DNA from: Kiritimatiellia bacterium
GTDB lineage: Bacteria; Verrucomicrobiota; Kiritimatiellia; UBA8416; JABMPJ01
Direction: 5' to 3'
Length of the DNA stretch: 9,359 nucleotides
Assembly: GCA_029939545.1 (NCBI GenBank)
Contig: JAOZSS010000085.1
Location: forward strand, 1-9,359
Shown: one piece after another, positions 1 to 5,755 of the stretch
Numbering within the stretch: the first letter of the stretch is position 1
How the letters are laid out: every line of letters starts with the position of its first letter
Made by a program: the position numbers and the translations under genes
The notes under the pieces: model-generated
What the model was told of the DNA's origin: nothing
The model's input: only the letters and a program-made list of their open reading frames with translations
The model's database searches: none

Positions 1-131
1 GGATTCAGGGCGTCCACACCCGCCACATCAATATCATCGTTCCGAAACACCTTCAGATCCCCGCCCTGGCTCGACATGATCTGCACCAAGTTATAGGTAA
101 ACGAATCGTAGTTATCAATCAGGACGATCAT
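1..131 (-). CDS. trpG: Anthranilate synthase component II (glutamine amidotransferase), N-terminal part only
   Basis: The reading frame starts with ATG at 131-129 and runs off the left edge, so only about 43 N-terminal residues are visible. The protein opens MIVLIDNYDSFTYNLVQ, the hallmark first strand and loop of TrpG/PabA class I glutamine amidotransferases. This subunit releases ammonia from glutamine for TrpE, which makes anthranilate from chorismate in the cytoplasm. The catalytic Cys-His-Glu residues lie outside the window. Its ATG overlaps the trpE TGA as ATGA, so the two are almost certainly translationally coupled and made in equal amounts. PabA is nearly identical at this end and some bacteria share one subunit for both pathways, but the trpE partner favours trpG. 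Confidence 0.93.
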   Translation of the reverse strand, partial: MIVLIDNYDSFTYNLVQIMSSQGGDLKVFRNDDIDVAGVDALN

Positions 132-1603
132 GCTTCTCCTCCCAGCTCAAGGCCGCGCGCGGCCAGTTCAACCGCCATTTGCATTCCGCGCGCCTTGTGA
201 CAGGTCTCTTCGTATTCACGTGTCGGATCCGAATCATAGACGATTCCCGCACCCGCCTGCACCGCCACCTGACCCTTGTACATGTCGAGCGTCCGGATTG
301 TGATGGCCAGGTCCATGTTCCCGCTGTAGCTCACGTATCCCACGGCACCGCCGTAGGCGCCGCGCGGATCGGGCTCCAGCTCGTTGATGATCTCCATAGC
401 CCGAATCTTGGGTGCACCGCTCAACGTACCCGCCGGGAACGTTGCCGCCATGACGTCCACGGCGTCGAATTCCTTGCGCAACACGCCTTCCACATGCGAG
501 ACCAGGTGCATCACGTGGCTATAGCGCTCGATCACCATATACTCGGTCACCTGCACGCTGCCCGCCTCCGATACGCGCCCGAGATCGTTGCGTCCCAGGT
601 CCACGAGCATCACATGCTCGGCCTTTTCTTTCTCGTCGGACAGCAGGTCGTCCGCCAACTTGCGATCCTCCTGCTCGGTCTTGCCGCGCGGACGCGTACC
701 CGCGATCGGCCGCAGCTCCACGTGGTTGCCCGTCAAGCGCACCATGACTTCCGGCGACGACCCGACCAGCGTCTGCTCCCCGATCTTCAGCAGGAACGTA
801 TACGGCGACGGGTTCAGCAATCGCAGTGCGCGGTACACCTGGAGCGGCGGCACGCTACTGCGCGCTGAGAAACGCTGACTCAGCACCACCTGGATGATGT
901 CGCCGGCGACGATGTACTCCTTGGCGCGCACCACCATCTTCTCGTAGTCGGCCTGCTCCAGGTTCGATTCGAACGGCATCGCGGGGTGTCGGCCACCCGG
1001 AGGCGCTCCGGGCGGCCACGCCAGCATCCTGGCAATGTCATCGATCCGCGCCACAGTCTCCGTGAAAACACGCCTGGCCTTGTCAACGCCATCCTCGCCT
1101 TGCCCCCGCACGCCCGGTCGCGCACAGCAGACAATCTTCATCGTATGCCGCACGCGATCAAACACGATCAGCTGGTCCGCCTTCAGAAAGCGGCTCCGCG
1201 CCACCACATCACCCCGCCCCGCCTTGGGGCTTGGCATGCACTCAAACTCTCCCATCGCCTCGTAACCGACAAAGCCCACGGCGCCGCCGAAGAAACGGGG
1301 CAGTCCCGGCATCTCGGGAACGCGGATATCCTTAAACGTATCGCGTAGCTGTTCCAGTTCCCCGGTCGGCCCGCGGGAATGGTCCACCTCGAAAAGTAGC
1401 TCAGGGTCCACGCCTACAAACGAATAGCGCCCCCACGTCTCGCCGCCCTCCATACTTTCGAGCAGAAATGCGTTGGCCCGATCGGAGAAGCGCTGTAACA
1501 CAGACACCGGCGTTTCCAGGTCGGCCAGAATCTCCCGGTACACAGGAATGACGTCATATTCATCTGCCATCCGCACAAAATCAGGCTCATTCGGAACATT
1601 CAT
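128..1603 (-). CDS. trpE: Anthranilate synthase component I
   Basis: TrpE converts chorismate plus ammonia to anthranilate, the committed step of tryptophan synthesis. With the ATG at 1603 the protein has 491 residues, normal for the family. Visible motifs are LLES at 47-50 and NPSPY near 264-268 (elements of the tryptophan feedback site), PIAGTRPRGKT at 299-309, DLGRNDLGRV at 335-344, YSHVMHLVSH near 361-370 with the probable catalytic His366, FPAGTLSGAPKIRAMEII from 389, and GAGIVYDSDPTREYEE from 451. The N-terminus, with DVIPVYREILADLETPVS at 17-34, fits the usual TrpE start. An in-frame ATG at 1669 would add 22 unrelated residues and lies upstream of the predicted promoter and inside an inverted repeat, so I reject it. 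The ATG at 1570 is possible but would trim conserved sequence. No Shine-Dalgarno is evident. The feedback motifs suggest the enzyme is inhibited by tryptophan. Confidence 0.96.
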   Translation of the reverse strand: MNVPNEPDFVRMADEYDVIPVYREILADLETPVSVLQRFSDRANAFLLESMEGGETWGRYSFVGVDPELLFEVDHSRGPTGELEQLRDTFKDIRVPEMPGLPRFFGGAVGFVGYEAMGEFECMPSPKAGRGDVVARSRFLKADQLIVFDRVRHTMKIVCCARPGVRGQGEDGVDKARRVFTETVARIDDIARMLAWPPGAPPGGRHPAMPFESNLEQADYEKMVVRAKEYIVAGDIIQVVLSQRFSARSSVPPLQVYRALRLLNPSPYTFLLKIGEQTLVGSSPEVMVRLTGNHVELRPIAGTRPRGKTEQEDRKLADDLLSDEKEKAEHVMLVDLGRNDLGRVSEAGSVQVTEYMVIERYSHVMHLVSHVEGVLRKEFDAVDVMAATFPAGTLSGAPKIRAMEIINELEPDPRGAYGGAVGYVSYSGNMDLAITIRTLDMYKGQVAVQAGAGIVYDSDPTREYEETCHKARGMQMAVELAARGLELGGEA

Positions 1604-1612
1604 AGTCGGGCA

Positions 1613-1641
1613 GGTATACCCCACTCCGGGGGATGCGTCAA
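1613..1641 (-). promoter_or_regulatory. Predicted sigma-70-type promoter of trpEG
   Basis: On the minus strand TTGACG (1641-1636, 5 of 6 to consensus) is followed after exactly 17 bases by TATACC (1618-1613, 4 of 6). Transcription should start near 1606, only about three bases before the trpE ATG at 1603. This would separate trpEG from the kinase gene upstream. The prediction rests on sequence match only. Confidence 0.55.
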
Positions 1642-1644
1642 GGG

Positions 1645-1672
1645 GAAATGTTTCTGCGTGTAGAAACATTTC
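1645..1672. repeat. Perfect inverted repeat upstream of the trpE -35 (operator candidate)
   Basis: The arms AAATGTTTCT (1646-1655) and AGAAACATTT (1662-1671) are exact reverse complements around a 6-base spacer, and one further G-C pair (1645/1672) makes 11 bp. The repeat ends three bases before the -35 box and is centred about 50 bp upstream of the predicted trpE start. That position suits a dimeric activator or repressor. The stem is AT-rich and on the minus strand is followed by CCCC rather than a T run, so it is a poor intrinsic terminator for the kinase gene. It does not resemble the E. coli TrpR operator. Confidence 0.6.
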
Positions 1673-1704
1673 TCAACAGGTGCCAGGTGTCGACACAGCG
1701 CGTG

Positions 1705-2814
1705 CTACCCGCAACTATCAAGGATGCGGCGGATGACGGGTTCGCGCGTCTCGATGCTCTGGCAGAGCTTGAACTGGACGCGAGCGCGGTAGAGGTTGTG
1801 GCCTTCGTACTTGGTCTTGAAGTAGATATCGCCGACAAGATGGTCGGCGAAGAAACGCAGGCCCAGCTCGAAGGTGATCAGTCGAATGCTGTCATAGAGG
1901 TAGTGGCGGTCTGCATCGGTCATGAACTCCGCAGCATACTGCATGTAGCCTTTGACAATCGCCTGGCAGAGGTCGGTGTCGAAGAAGACCTTCTCCAGGT
2001 CCTGCTCTTCCTCTCCCGCCGGATTGCAGGCCGAGCGCAGGCAGTCGCCAAAGTCATAATGGATCAGGCCCGGCTTGACCGTATCGAGGTCGATAATGCT
2101 GGTACCCTTCCCCGTATCCTCATCGATCATGATGTTCGAGATCTTGGGGTCACCATGCGTAGGGCGAAGCTTCAACTCGCCGTTCGCGTGGGCCGTTTCG
2201 AGCACTGAACACCAGTCCCGACGCTCCTCAATGAACTTCAGGCAGCTCCGCGCCTCGGTGGTGCTCCTGGCCAGCTCCCGTCCCGCGTCGGTGGCCAGCG
2301 CGGCATCCAGTCCTTCAAAATAGTGCGGGGTCACGTGAAACCCCCCGAGCGTGTCGTGCAGACGCGTGGGATCGATGTCACTGATCAGGCGCAGGAACTG
2401 CCCCAGCACCTGGCCGGCTTCGTGGGCGTGTTCGAGACTCTGAATCGAGTCGTATGCACGCGCGGAGGCAATCAGCGAGATGGCGCGCCAGTAGTCGCCC
2501 TTGGCGTCGAGGATGTAGTCCTCGCCCGACTTCGCAGGAATGATACGTGGTAGCTGCCAGATCCGGTCCGCATCGTCCGCCTCGGCTTCGAGTCGGCGAT
2601 GCACGTGATTAGTGATCACCTTCAGGTTCGCCATGATCAGCGAAGGATCGGCAAACACTTTTTGGTTAATCCGTTGAAGGATGAAACGCTCTTCGGAGAA
2701 GGTCGTCCGGAAGATTGCGAGATAGGTGTCGTTGACGTTGCCGCTGCCGGTGGGACTCACGGATACAGGCCGTCCGTTCACACTGAACTGGACCGCTATA
2801 CCGGCAGGATTCAC
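1705..2814 (-). CDS. APH-fold small-molecule kinase, similar to N-acetylhexosamine 1-kinase (NahK)
   Basis: The protein has the phosphotransferase (aminoglycoside/choline kinase) fold. A nucleotide-loop-like segment PTGSGNVNDTYLAIF lies at 21-35, then FILQRINQ at 44-51, the catalytic-loop motif THGDPKISNIMID at 219-231, and a metal-binding segment IIDLDTVKPGLIHYDFGDC from 240 with Asp242 and Asp244. The DLDTVxPG...YDFGD pattern and the QRIN segment are those I associate with NahK-type kinases that phosphorylate GlcNAc/GalNAc at C1, so a sugar 1-kinase is the best guess; the substrate is not proven. I chose GTG at 2814 (369 residues, near NahK length) because GAGAGGGGGA lies just upstream and the family homology begins soon after. 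The upstream TTG in this frame (2943) would overlap secG and add Arg/Gly-rich junk. The gene sits 115 bases after secG with no obvious promoter, so it may be read through from the glycolytic genes. Confidence 0.85.
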   Translation of the reverse strand: MNPAGIAVQFSVNGRPVSVSPTGSGNVNDTYLAIFRTTFSEERFILQRINQKVFADPSLIMANLKVITNHVHRRLEAEADDADRIWQLPRIIPAKSGEDYILDAKGDYWRAISLIASARAYDSIQSLEHAHEAGQVLGQFLRLISDIDPTRLHDTLGGFHVTPHYFEGLDAALATDAGRELARSTTEARSCLKFIEERRDWCSVLETAHANGELKLRPTHGDPKISNIMIDEDTGKGTSIIDLDTVKPGLIHYDFGDCLRSACNPAGEEEQDLEKVFFDTDLCQAIVKGYMQYAAEFMTDADRHYLYDSIRLITFELGLRFFADHLVGDIYFKTKYEGHNLYRARVQFKLCQSIETREPVIRRILDSCG

Positions 2815-2837
2815 ACATCCCCCTCTCGTCAGGCCAC

Positions 2838-2858
2838 GGCCCGCGCGGAGCGCGAGCC
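2838..2858 (-). promoter_or_regulatory. GC-rich hairpin just upstream of the kinase ribosome binding site
   Basis: In the minus-strand transcript GGCTCGCGC and GCGCGGGCC form nine pairs (one G-U) around a three-base loop. It ends about 15-20 bases before the GAGAGGGGGA ribosome binding site of the kinase gene. It could limit translation, stall RNA polymerase or protect the message. No T run follows it. Confidence 0.45.
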
Positions 2859-2898
2859 CACCCTCACCCTCGGTAAAGTCGGACCCTGTGCCAGGTAG

Positions 2899-2919
2899 GG
2901 CCCGCTCTCCGGGCGGGCC
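2899..2919 (-). terminator. Stem-loop just after secG, possible weak terminator
   Basis: GGCCCGC (2919-2913 on the minus strand) pairs perfectly with GCGGGCC around a seven-base loop, starting about 10 bases beyond the secG stop. The position suits a transcript end or 3' protection, but CTACCTGG follows instead of a T tract, so intrinsic termination would be partial at best. Confidence 0.35.
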
Positions 2920-2929
2920 ACACTCAGAG

Positions 2930-3394
2930 CTACTGCACCGCAACAGGCTCAGCCGCCACGGGCACGGCTTCCGCGGGAGCAGTCACGCCGCTCTGGTCGA
3001 CCTCGACCGGCGCCGAAGCATCGATGGCGTCGGGGGCTGCATCAACCGGTATGTCTGCCGGTGCCATACCAACCGGAGGCGCCATCGGTGCCATCGGTGC
3101 CGCAGGGGCGGCCGGAATCGGCACCACGGCATCGTCCGTCACGGAGACGCTGCGAGTGCTCGCACCCAGGTAAGCCAACAGGGTCGTGTTGACCAGGAAC
3201 ACAACCCCGAGAATCACGGTGACACGCGTCAGCACGTTGCCCATGCGCGCGCCGAACAGTGCCTCTCCCATCTGTCCGCCCAGCGCCATGCCAAGTCCCT
3301 GGCTCTTTGTGCGCTGAATCAGGATGACGCCGATCAGCATCGAGCAGACCACCGCCTCAATCAAAACCAATATGTATCTCATAAACGTAGCCAT
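2930..3394 (-). CDS. secG: Preprotein translocase subunit SecG with long Ala/Pro-rich tail
   Basis: SecG is the small auxiliary membrane subunit of the SecYEG channel that exports unfolded proteins with SecA. The 154-residue protein has a first membrane helix at about 6-25 (YILVLIEAVVCSMLIGVILI), the conserved cytoplasmic loop LIQRTKSQGLGMALGG at 25-40, then MGEALFGARMGNVLTR and a second helix at about 57-77. After residue 85 comes an unusual tail rich in Ala, Pro, Val and Asp, including APMAPMAPPVGMAPAD, likely disordered. Most SecG proteins are about 75-120 residues, so this tail is long. The ATG at 3394 is preceded by GGGAGAGAAG at workable distance; an earlier in-frame start at 3436 lies at the edge of the repeat in the gap and lacks family support. 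The gene follows tpiA, a common neighbour. Confidence 0.92.
   Translation of the reverse strand: MATFMRYILVLIEAVVCSMLIGVILIQRTKSQGLGMALGGQMGEALFGARMGNVLTRVTVILGVVFLVNTTLLAYLGASTRSVSVTDDAVVPIPAAPAAPMAPMAPPVGMAPADIPVDAAPDAIDASAPVEVDQSGVTAPAEAVPVAAEPVAVQ
3081..3101. repeat. 9-bp tandem repeat inside secG
   Basis: GCCATCGGT occurs twice head to tail, followed by a partial third GCC. It encodes MAPMAP in the disordered SecG tail. The period of nine keeps the frame, so copy number could change without breaking the gene. Confidence 0.7.
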
Positions 3395-3439
3395 ATTCAC
3401 TTCTCTCCCAGTTCCGGACTTTGCCGTCCCATCCACTGG

Positions 3440-3518
3440 AGTGATCAGTAATCAGTTACCAGTGATCAGTATTCTCTCGCTTCTCCCACTGATCACCGAT
3501 CACCGATCACTGATCACT
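3440..3518. repeat. Large GATCA-rich palindrome in the tpiA-secG gap
   Basis: The 31-base arms at 3440-3470 and 3488-3518 flank a 17-base loop. They match as an inverted repeat at 26 of 31 positions. In the minus-strand RNA (the tpiA-secG transcript) four of the five mismatches become G-U pairs, leaving one mismatch. Both arms are built from AGTGATCAGT-like units with GATCACC/GATCACT iterations. No T tract follows on the minus strand, so this looks like a dispersed REP-like element or an RNA processing/stability element rather than a standard terminator. Confidence 0.8.
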
Positions 3519-3524
3519 ACTCTT

Positions 3525-4283
3525 CTATACTCCGTGGCGCACGATCTCCACAAACGAGCGGGCATCGAGTGCCGCCCCACCAATCAATCCGCCATCGATG
3601 TCGGGCTGTGAGAGAAGCTCTTCCGCGTTGGCGGGCTTCATGCTGCCGCCATACTGAATGCGAACAGTCTCGGCCGTCTCGGCATCGCTTAGACCCGTCA
3701 GTATACGGCGGATGAAAGCATGTACTTTCTGGGCCATCTCCGGCGTCGCGGTGCGCCCCGTTCCAATCGCCCAGACGGGCTCGTAGGCCACGATGACCTG
3801 CTTCAGCTCCTCGGCCAGCCCACTCAGGCTGCCTTCCGCCTGAGTCTGAATCACTTCCTGCGTCCGACCCGCCTCGCGCTCCTCCAGTGTCTCGCCCACG
3901 CAGACGATCGGGAGCAGGTTGGCGGCCAACGCGGCCTTAACCTTGTGGTTCACGATGGCGTCCGTCTCACCAAAGTAAGCCCGCCGCTCACTATGCCCCA
4001 GGATAACGTAGTGGCAATAGAGGTCGCGCAGCATGCTGGAGGAAATCTCACCCGTATAGGCGCCATCCGGTTCCCAGTGCATATTCTGTGCGCCCAGCTT
4101 GATGGACGTGTTGTCGATGATGTCGCCTACCGCCTTGAGTGCGGTTGAAGGCGGACACAAGACCACGTCGACCTCGCGGCACTCCGCGAGCTCGAGCTTC
4201 ACGCCCGCGGCCAACTCTTGCGCATCCGCAATCGTCTTGTTCATCTTCCAGTTACCGGCAATGATCTTCTTTCTCAGCTTCAT
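3525..4283 (-). CDS. tpiA: Triosephosphate isomerase
   Basis: TpiA interconverts dihydroxyacetone phosphate and glyceraldehyde 3-phosphate in the cytoplasm as a TIM-barrel dimer. The 252-residue length is normal. The catalytic set is complete: Asn11 and Lys13 in AGNWKMN, His97 in ILGHSERR, Glu168 in AYEPVWAIGTG with the mobile lid loop after it, then the phosphate-binding segments IQYGGSMKP (209-217) and GGLIGGAAL (231-239). The ATG at 4283 has AAGGAAGA upstream, and that ribosome binding site overlaps the pgk stop region; only 12 bases separate the two genes, so they are cotranscribed and probably coupled. secG follows after a large palindrome. Confidence 0.98.
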   Translation of the reverse strand: MKLRKKIIAGNWKMNKTIADAQELAAGVKLELAECREVDVVLCPPSTALKAVGDIIDNTSIKLGAQNMHWEPDGAYTGEISSSMLRDLYCHYVILGHSERRAYFGETDAIVNHKVKAALAANLLPIVCVGETLEEREAGRTQEVIQTQAEGSLSGLAEELKQVIVAYEPVWAIGTGRTATPEMAQKVHAFIRRILTGLSDAETAETVRIQYGGSMKPANAEELLSQPDIDGGLIGGAALDARSFVEIVRHGV

Positions 4284-4295
4284 TCTGTGTCTTCC

Positions 4296-5498
4296 TTACT
4301 TATCGCTCAACGCAGTGATTCCGGGCAGTGCTTTGCCCTCAAGAAATTCCAGGCTCGCACCGCCACCGGTGCTGATGTGTGACATCTGGTCGGCCAAGCC
4401 GCTCTTGTTGACCGCACTCACGCTGTCGCCGCCACCAATGATGCTGACGCAATCGGTTTCGGCCACGACCTTCGCAATCGCCATCGTCCCGGCGGCAAAC
4501 GGGGCCATCTCGAAGCAGCCCATCGGACCGTTCCAGACCACGGTCTTCGCGTTGGCGAGCTCCGCGGCAAACAGGTCGCACGTCTTGGGGCCCACGTCCA
4601 AGGCCATCCAGCCGTCCTCAATGCCGTCTTTTTCAACGGTCTTCACGTTGGCATCCGCGCTGAAAGCGTCGGCCACCACGTGGTCGACCGGGAGGAGAAG
4701 TCTAACGCCCTTGGCGGCCAGCAACTCCATCGTCTCTTTCGCGAGTTCCACCTTCTCGGCTTCAACCAGGGAGTTTCCCACCGGAATCCCCTTGGCCACG
4801 TAAAATGTATAGGCCATGCCACCCCCCACGATGATGGCGTCCACCTTTTCGGCCAGCTTGCGCAGCACGTCGATCTTACCGCTGATCTTGGCCCCGCCGA
4901 TCACCGCCACAAAAGGATGCTCCGGGCTGGCGACCGCGCTGCCGAGATACTCTATCTCTTTCTCGAGCAGGAAGCCGGCGGCACACGTGTCAATGTGTTG
5001 GGTCACGACGGCCATGGAGGCGTGCGCGCGGTGCGCGGTACCGAAGGCGTCATTCACGTAGACATCGCCCAACTCGGCCAGCGCGGCGGCAAACGCATCC
5101 TGGGCCTCGGGCTCGACCTTCTTGCCCTCTTCCTCGGGGTGAAAACGGAGATTTTCAAGCAGAAGCACGTCGCCGGGGCGCAGGGCATCCGCCATCGCCT
5201 TCACTTCCGGGCCCACGCAGTCGGGCGCAAACGCGACCGGCTTGCCCAGCAGCTCGGAGAGACGCAGTGCGGCAGGCTTGAGACTGAACTCGGGCTTGGC
5301 CTCGCCCTTCGGACGCCCCAGGTGACTCATCAGGACCAGCGAGGCGCCCTCGGCCAGCACATGCTCAATCGTCTTGAGCGCAGCGCGAATGCGCGTATCG
5401 TCGGTCACCGTCTCGCCATCCAGCGGCACGTTGAAGTCCACGCGCATCAATACGCGCTTCCCGTTCAGCTCCAAATCACGAACTGTCTTCTTGTCCAT
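4296..5498 (-). CDS. pgk: Phosphoglycerate kinase
   Basis: Pgk transfers phosphate between 1,3-bisphosphoglycerate and ADP, the first ATP-making step of glycolysis, and runs in reverse in gluconeogenesis. The protein is 400 residues, typical for bacterial monomeric Pgk. The N-terminal substrate lobe shows MRVDFNVPLD at 18-27, MSHLGRPKG at 57-65, LLLENLRFHPEEE from 112 and NDAFGTAHRAHAS at 149-161. The nucleotide lobe shows VIGGAKISGKIDVL at 199-212, VVWNGPMGCFE from 320, IIGGGDSVSAV from 353 and ISTGGGASLEFLEGK from 375. The ATG at 5498 has two AGGAAG boxes upstream, the nearer well placed. It is followed directly by tpiA. It is separated from gapA by a 257-base structured gap. Confidence 0.98.
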   Translation of the reverse strand: MDKKTVRDLELNGKRVLMRVDFNVPLDGETVTDDTRIRAALKTIEHVLAEGASLVLMSHLGRPKGEAKPEFSLKPAALRLSELLGKPVAFAPDCVGPEVKAMADALRPGDVLLLENLRFHPEEEGKKVEPEAQDAFAAALAELGDVYVNDAFGTAHRAHASMAVVTQHIDTCAAGFLLEKEIEYLGSAVASPEHPFVAVIGGAKISGKIDVLRKLAEKVDAIIVGGGMAYTFYVAKGIPVGNSLVEAEKVELAKETMELLAAKGVRLLLPVDHVVADAFSADANVKTVEKDGIEDGWMALDVGPKTCDLFAAELANAKTVVWNGPMGCFEMAPFAAGTMAIAKVVAETDCVSIIGGGDSVSAVNKSGLADQMSHISTGGGASLEFLEGKALPGITALSDK

Positions 5499-5542
5499 CT
5501 GATCTTCCTGTCTTCCTGCGTCAACTGAACCCTCTCTCGCCC

Positions 5543-5563
5543 CCTGTCGGTTCTCCCGACAGG
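5543..5563 (-). promoter_or_regulatory. Hairpin in the pgk leader
   Basis: CCTGTCGG and CCGACAGG form a perfect 8-bp stem around a 5-base loop, about 45 bases before the pgk ATG. The sequence after it on the minus strand is GGGCGAGAGAGGG, with no T tract, so it is not a standard terminator. Confidence 0.5.
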
Positions 5564-5620
5564 AGCGAAAGATTTATTGTCTTCATGCAAAAACGCACGC
5601 GAAACGGTTGTGGCTGGTCT

Positions 5621-5653
5621 GCGCGAGCAGAGCCAGTGCGGCTCCCCTCGCGC
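5621..5653 (-). other. Strong two-part hairpin in the gapA-pgk gap
   Basis: GCGCGAG pairs with CTCGCGC (7 bp), then after a 2x2 internal loop GAGCC pairs with GGCTC (5 bp) around a 5-base loop. On the minus strand the internal loop gains a G-U pair. A T run (TTTTT at 5592-5588) lies nearly 30 bases downstream, too far for a classic terminator. Confidence 0.5.
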
Positions 5654-5662
5654 CAAGACAGC

Positions 5663-5681
5663 CGCAGAGACTATTTCTGCG
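5663..5681 (-). other. Short hairpin in the gapA-pgk gap
   Basis: CGCAGA (5663-5668) and TCTGCG (5676-5681) form a 6-bp stem around a 7-base loop, next to the stronger hairpin at 5621-5653. Confidence 0.35.
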
Positions 5682-5706
5682 CCCTTCCACTCAAACAGAT
5701 CTATGC

Positions 5707-5731
5707 CTCCCGCCGGGTAAACCGGCGGGGG
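5707..5731 (-). terminator. GC-rich hairpin after gapA, possible terminator or 3' stabiliser
   Basis: CCCGCCGG and CCGGCGGG form an 8-bp perfect stem around a 5-base loop, extended by a G-U and a C-G pair. It begins about 25 bases past the gapA stop. AGGCATAG follows on the minus strand rather than a T tract, so efficient intrinsic termination is doubtful; 3'-end protection of gapA mRNA is an alternative. Confidence 0.4.
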
Positions 5732-5755
5732 TCAAGACCATCCAGAATTCAAAAA

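Larger units (their letters stand above)
5499..5755 (-). other. Structured gapA-pgk intergenic region
   Basis: This 257-base gap holds no open frame with family support. On the minus strand it contains four predicted hairpins in a row (near 5731-5707, 5681-5663, 5653-5621 and 5563-5543). I see no convincing promoter for pgk; the only AT-rich stretch, GACAATAAATC near 5583-5573, has no good -35. The gap may be a processed leader, an attenuator or a small RNA. Confidence 0.5.

Noticed and set aside
1604..1669. Longer trpE start at the ATG at 1669
   Set aside because: It sits inside the inverted repeat and upstream of the predicted promoter; the added residues do not fit TrpE.
2815..2943. Longer kinase start at the TTG at 2943, giving overlap with secG
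   Set aside because: The extra residues are Gly/Arg-rich with no homology, while GTG at 2814 has a strong ribosome binding site.
3440..3518. CRISPR-like array from the repeated GATCAC units
   Set aside because: Units are 7-10 bases, without spacers of regular length, and the arrangement is a single inverted repeat.
4680..5528. Long open frame on the plus strand opposite pgk (similar ones lie opposite gapA at 5585-6340 and trpE at 179-868)
   Set aside because: They are antisense to well-identified genes, show no family motifs, and are expected in GC-rich coding DNA.
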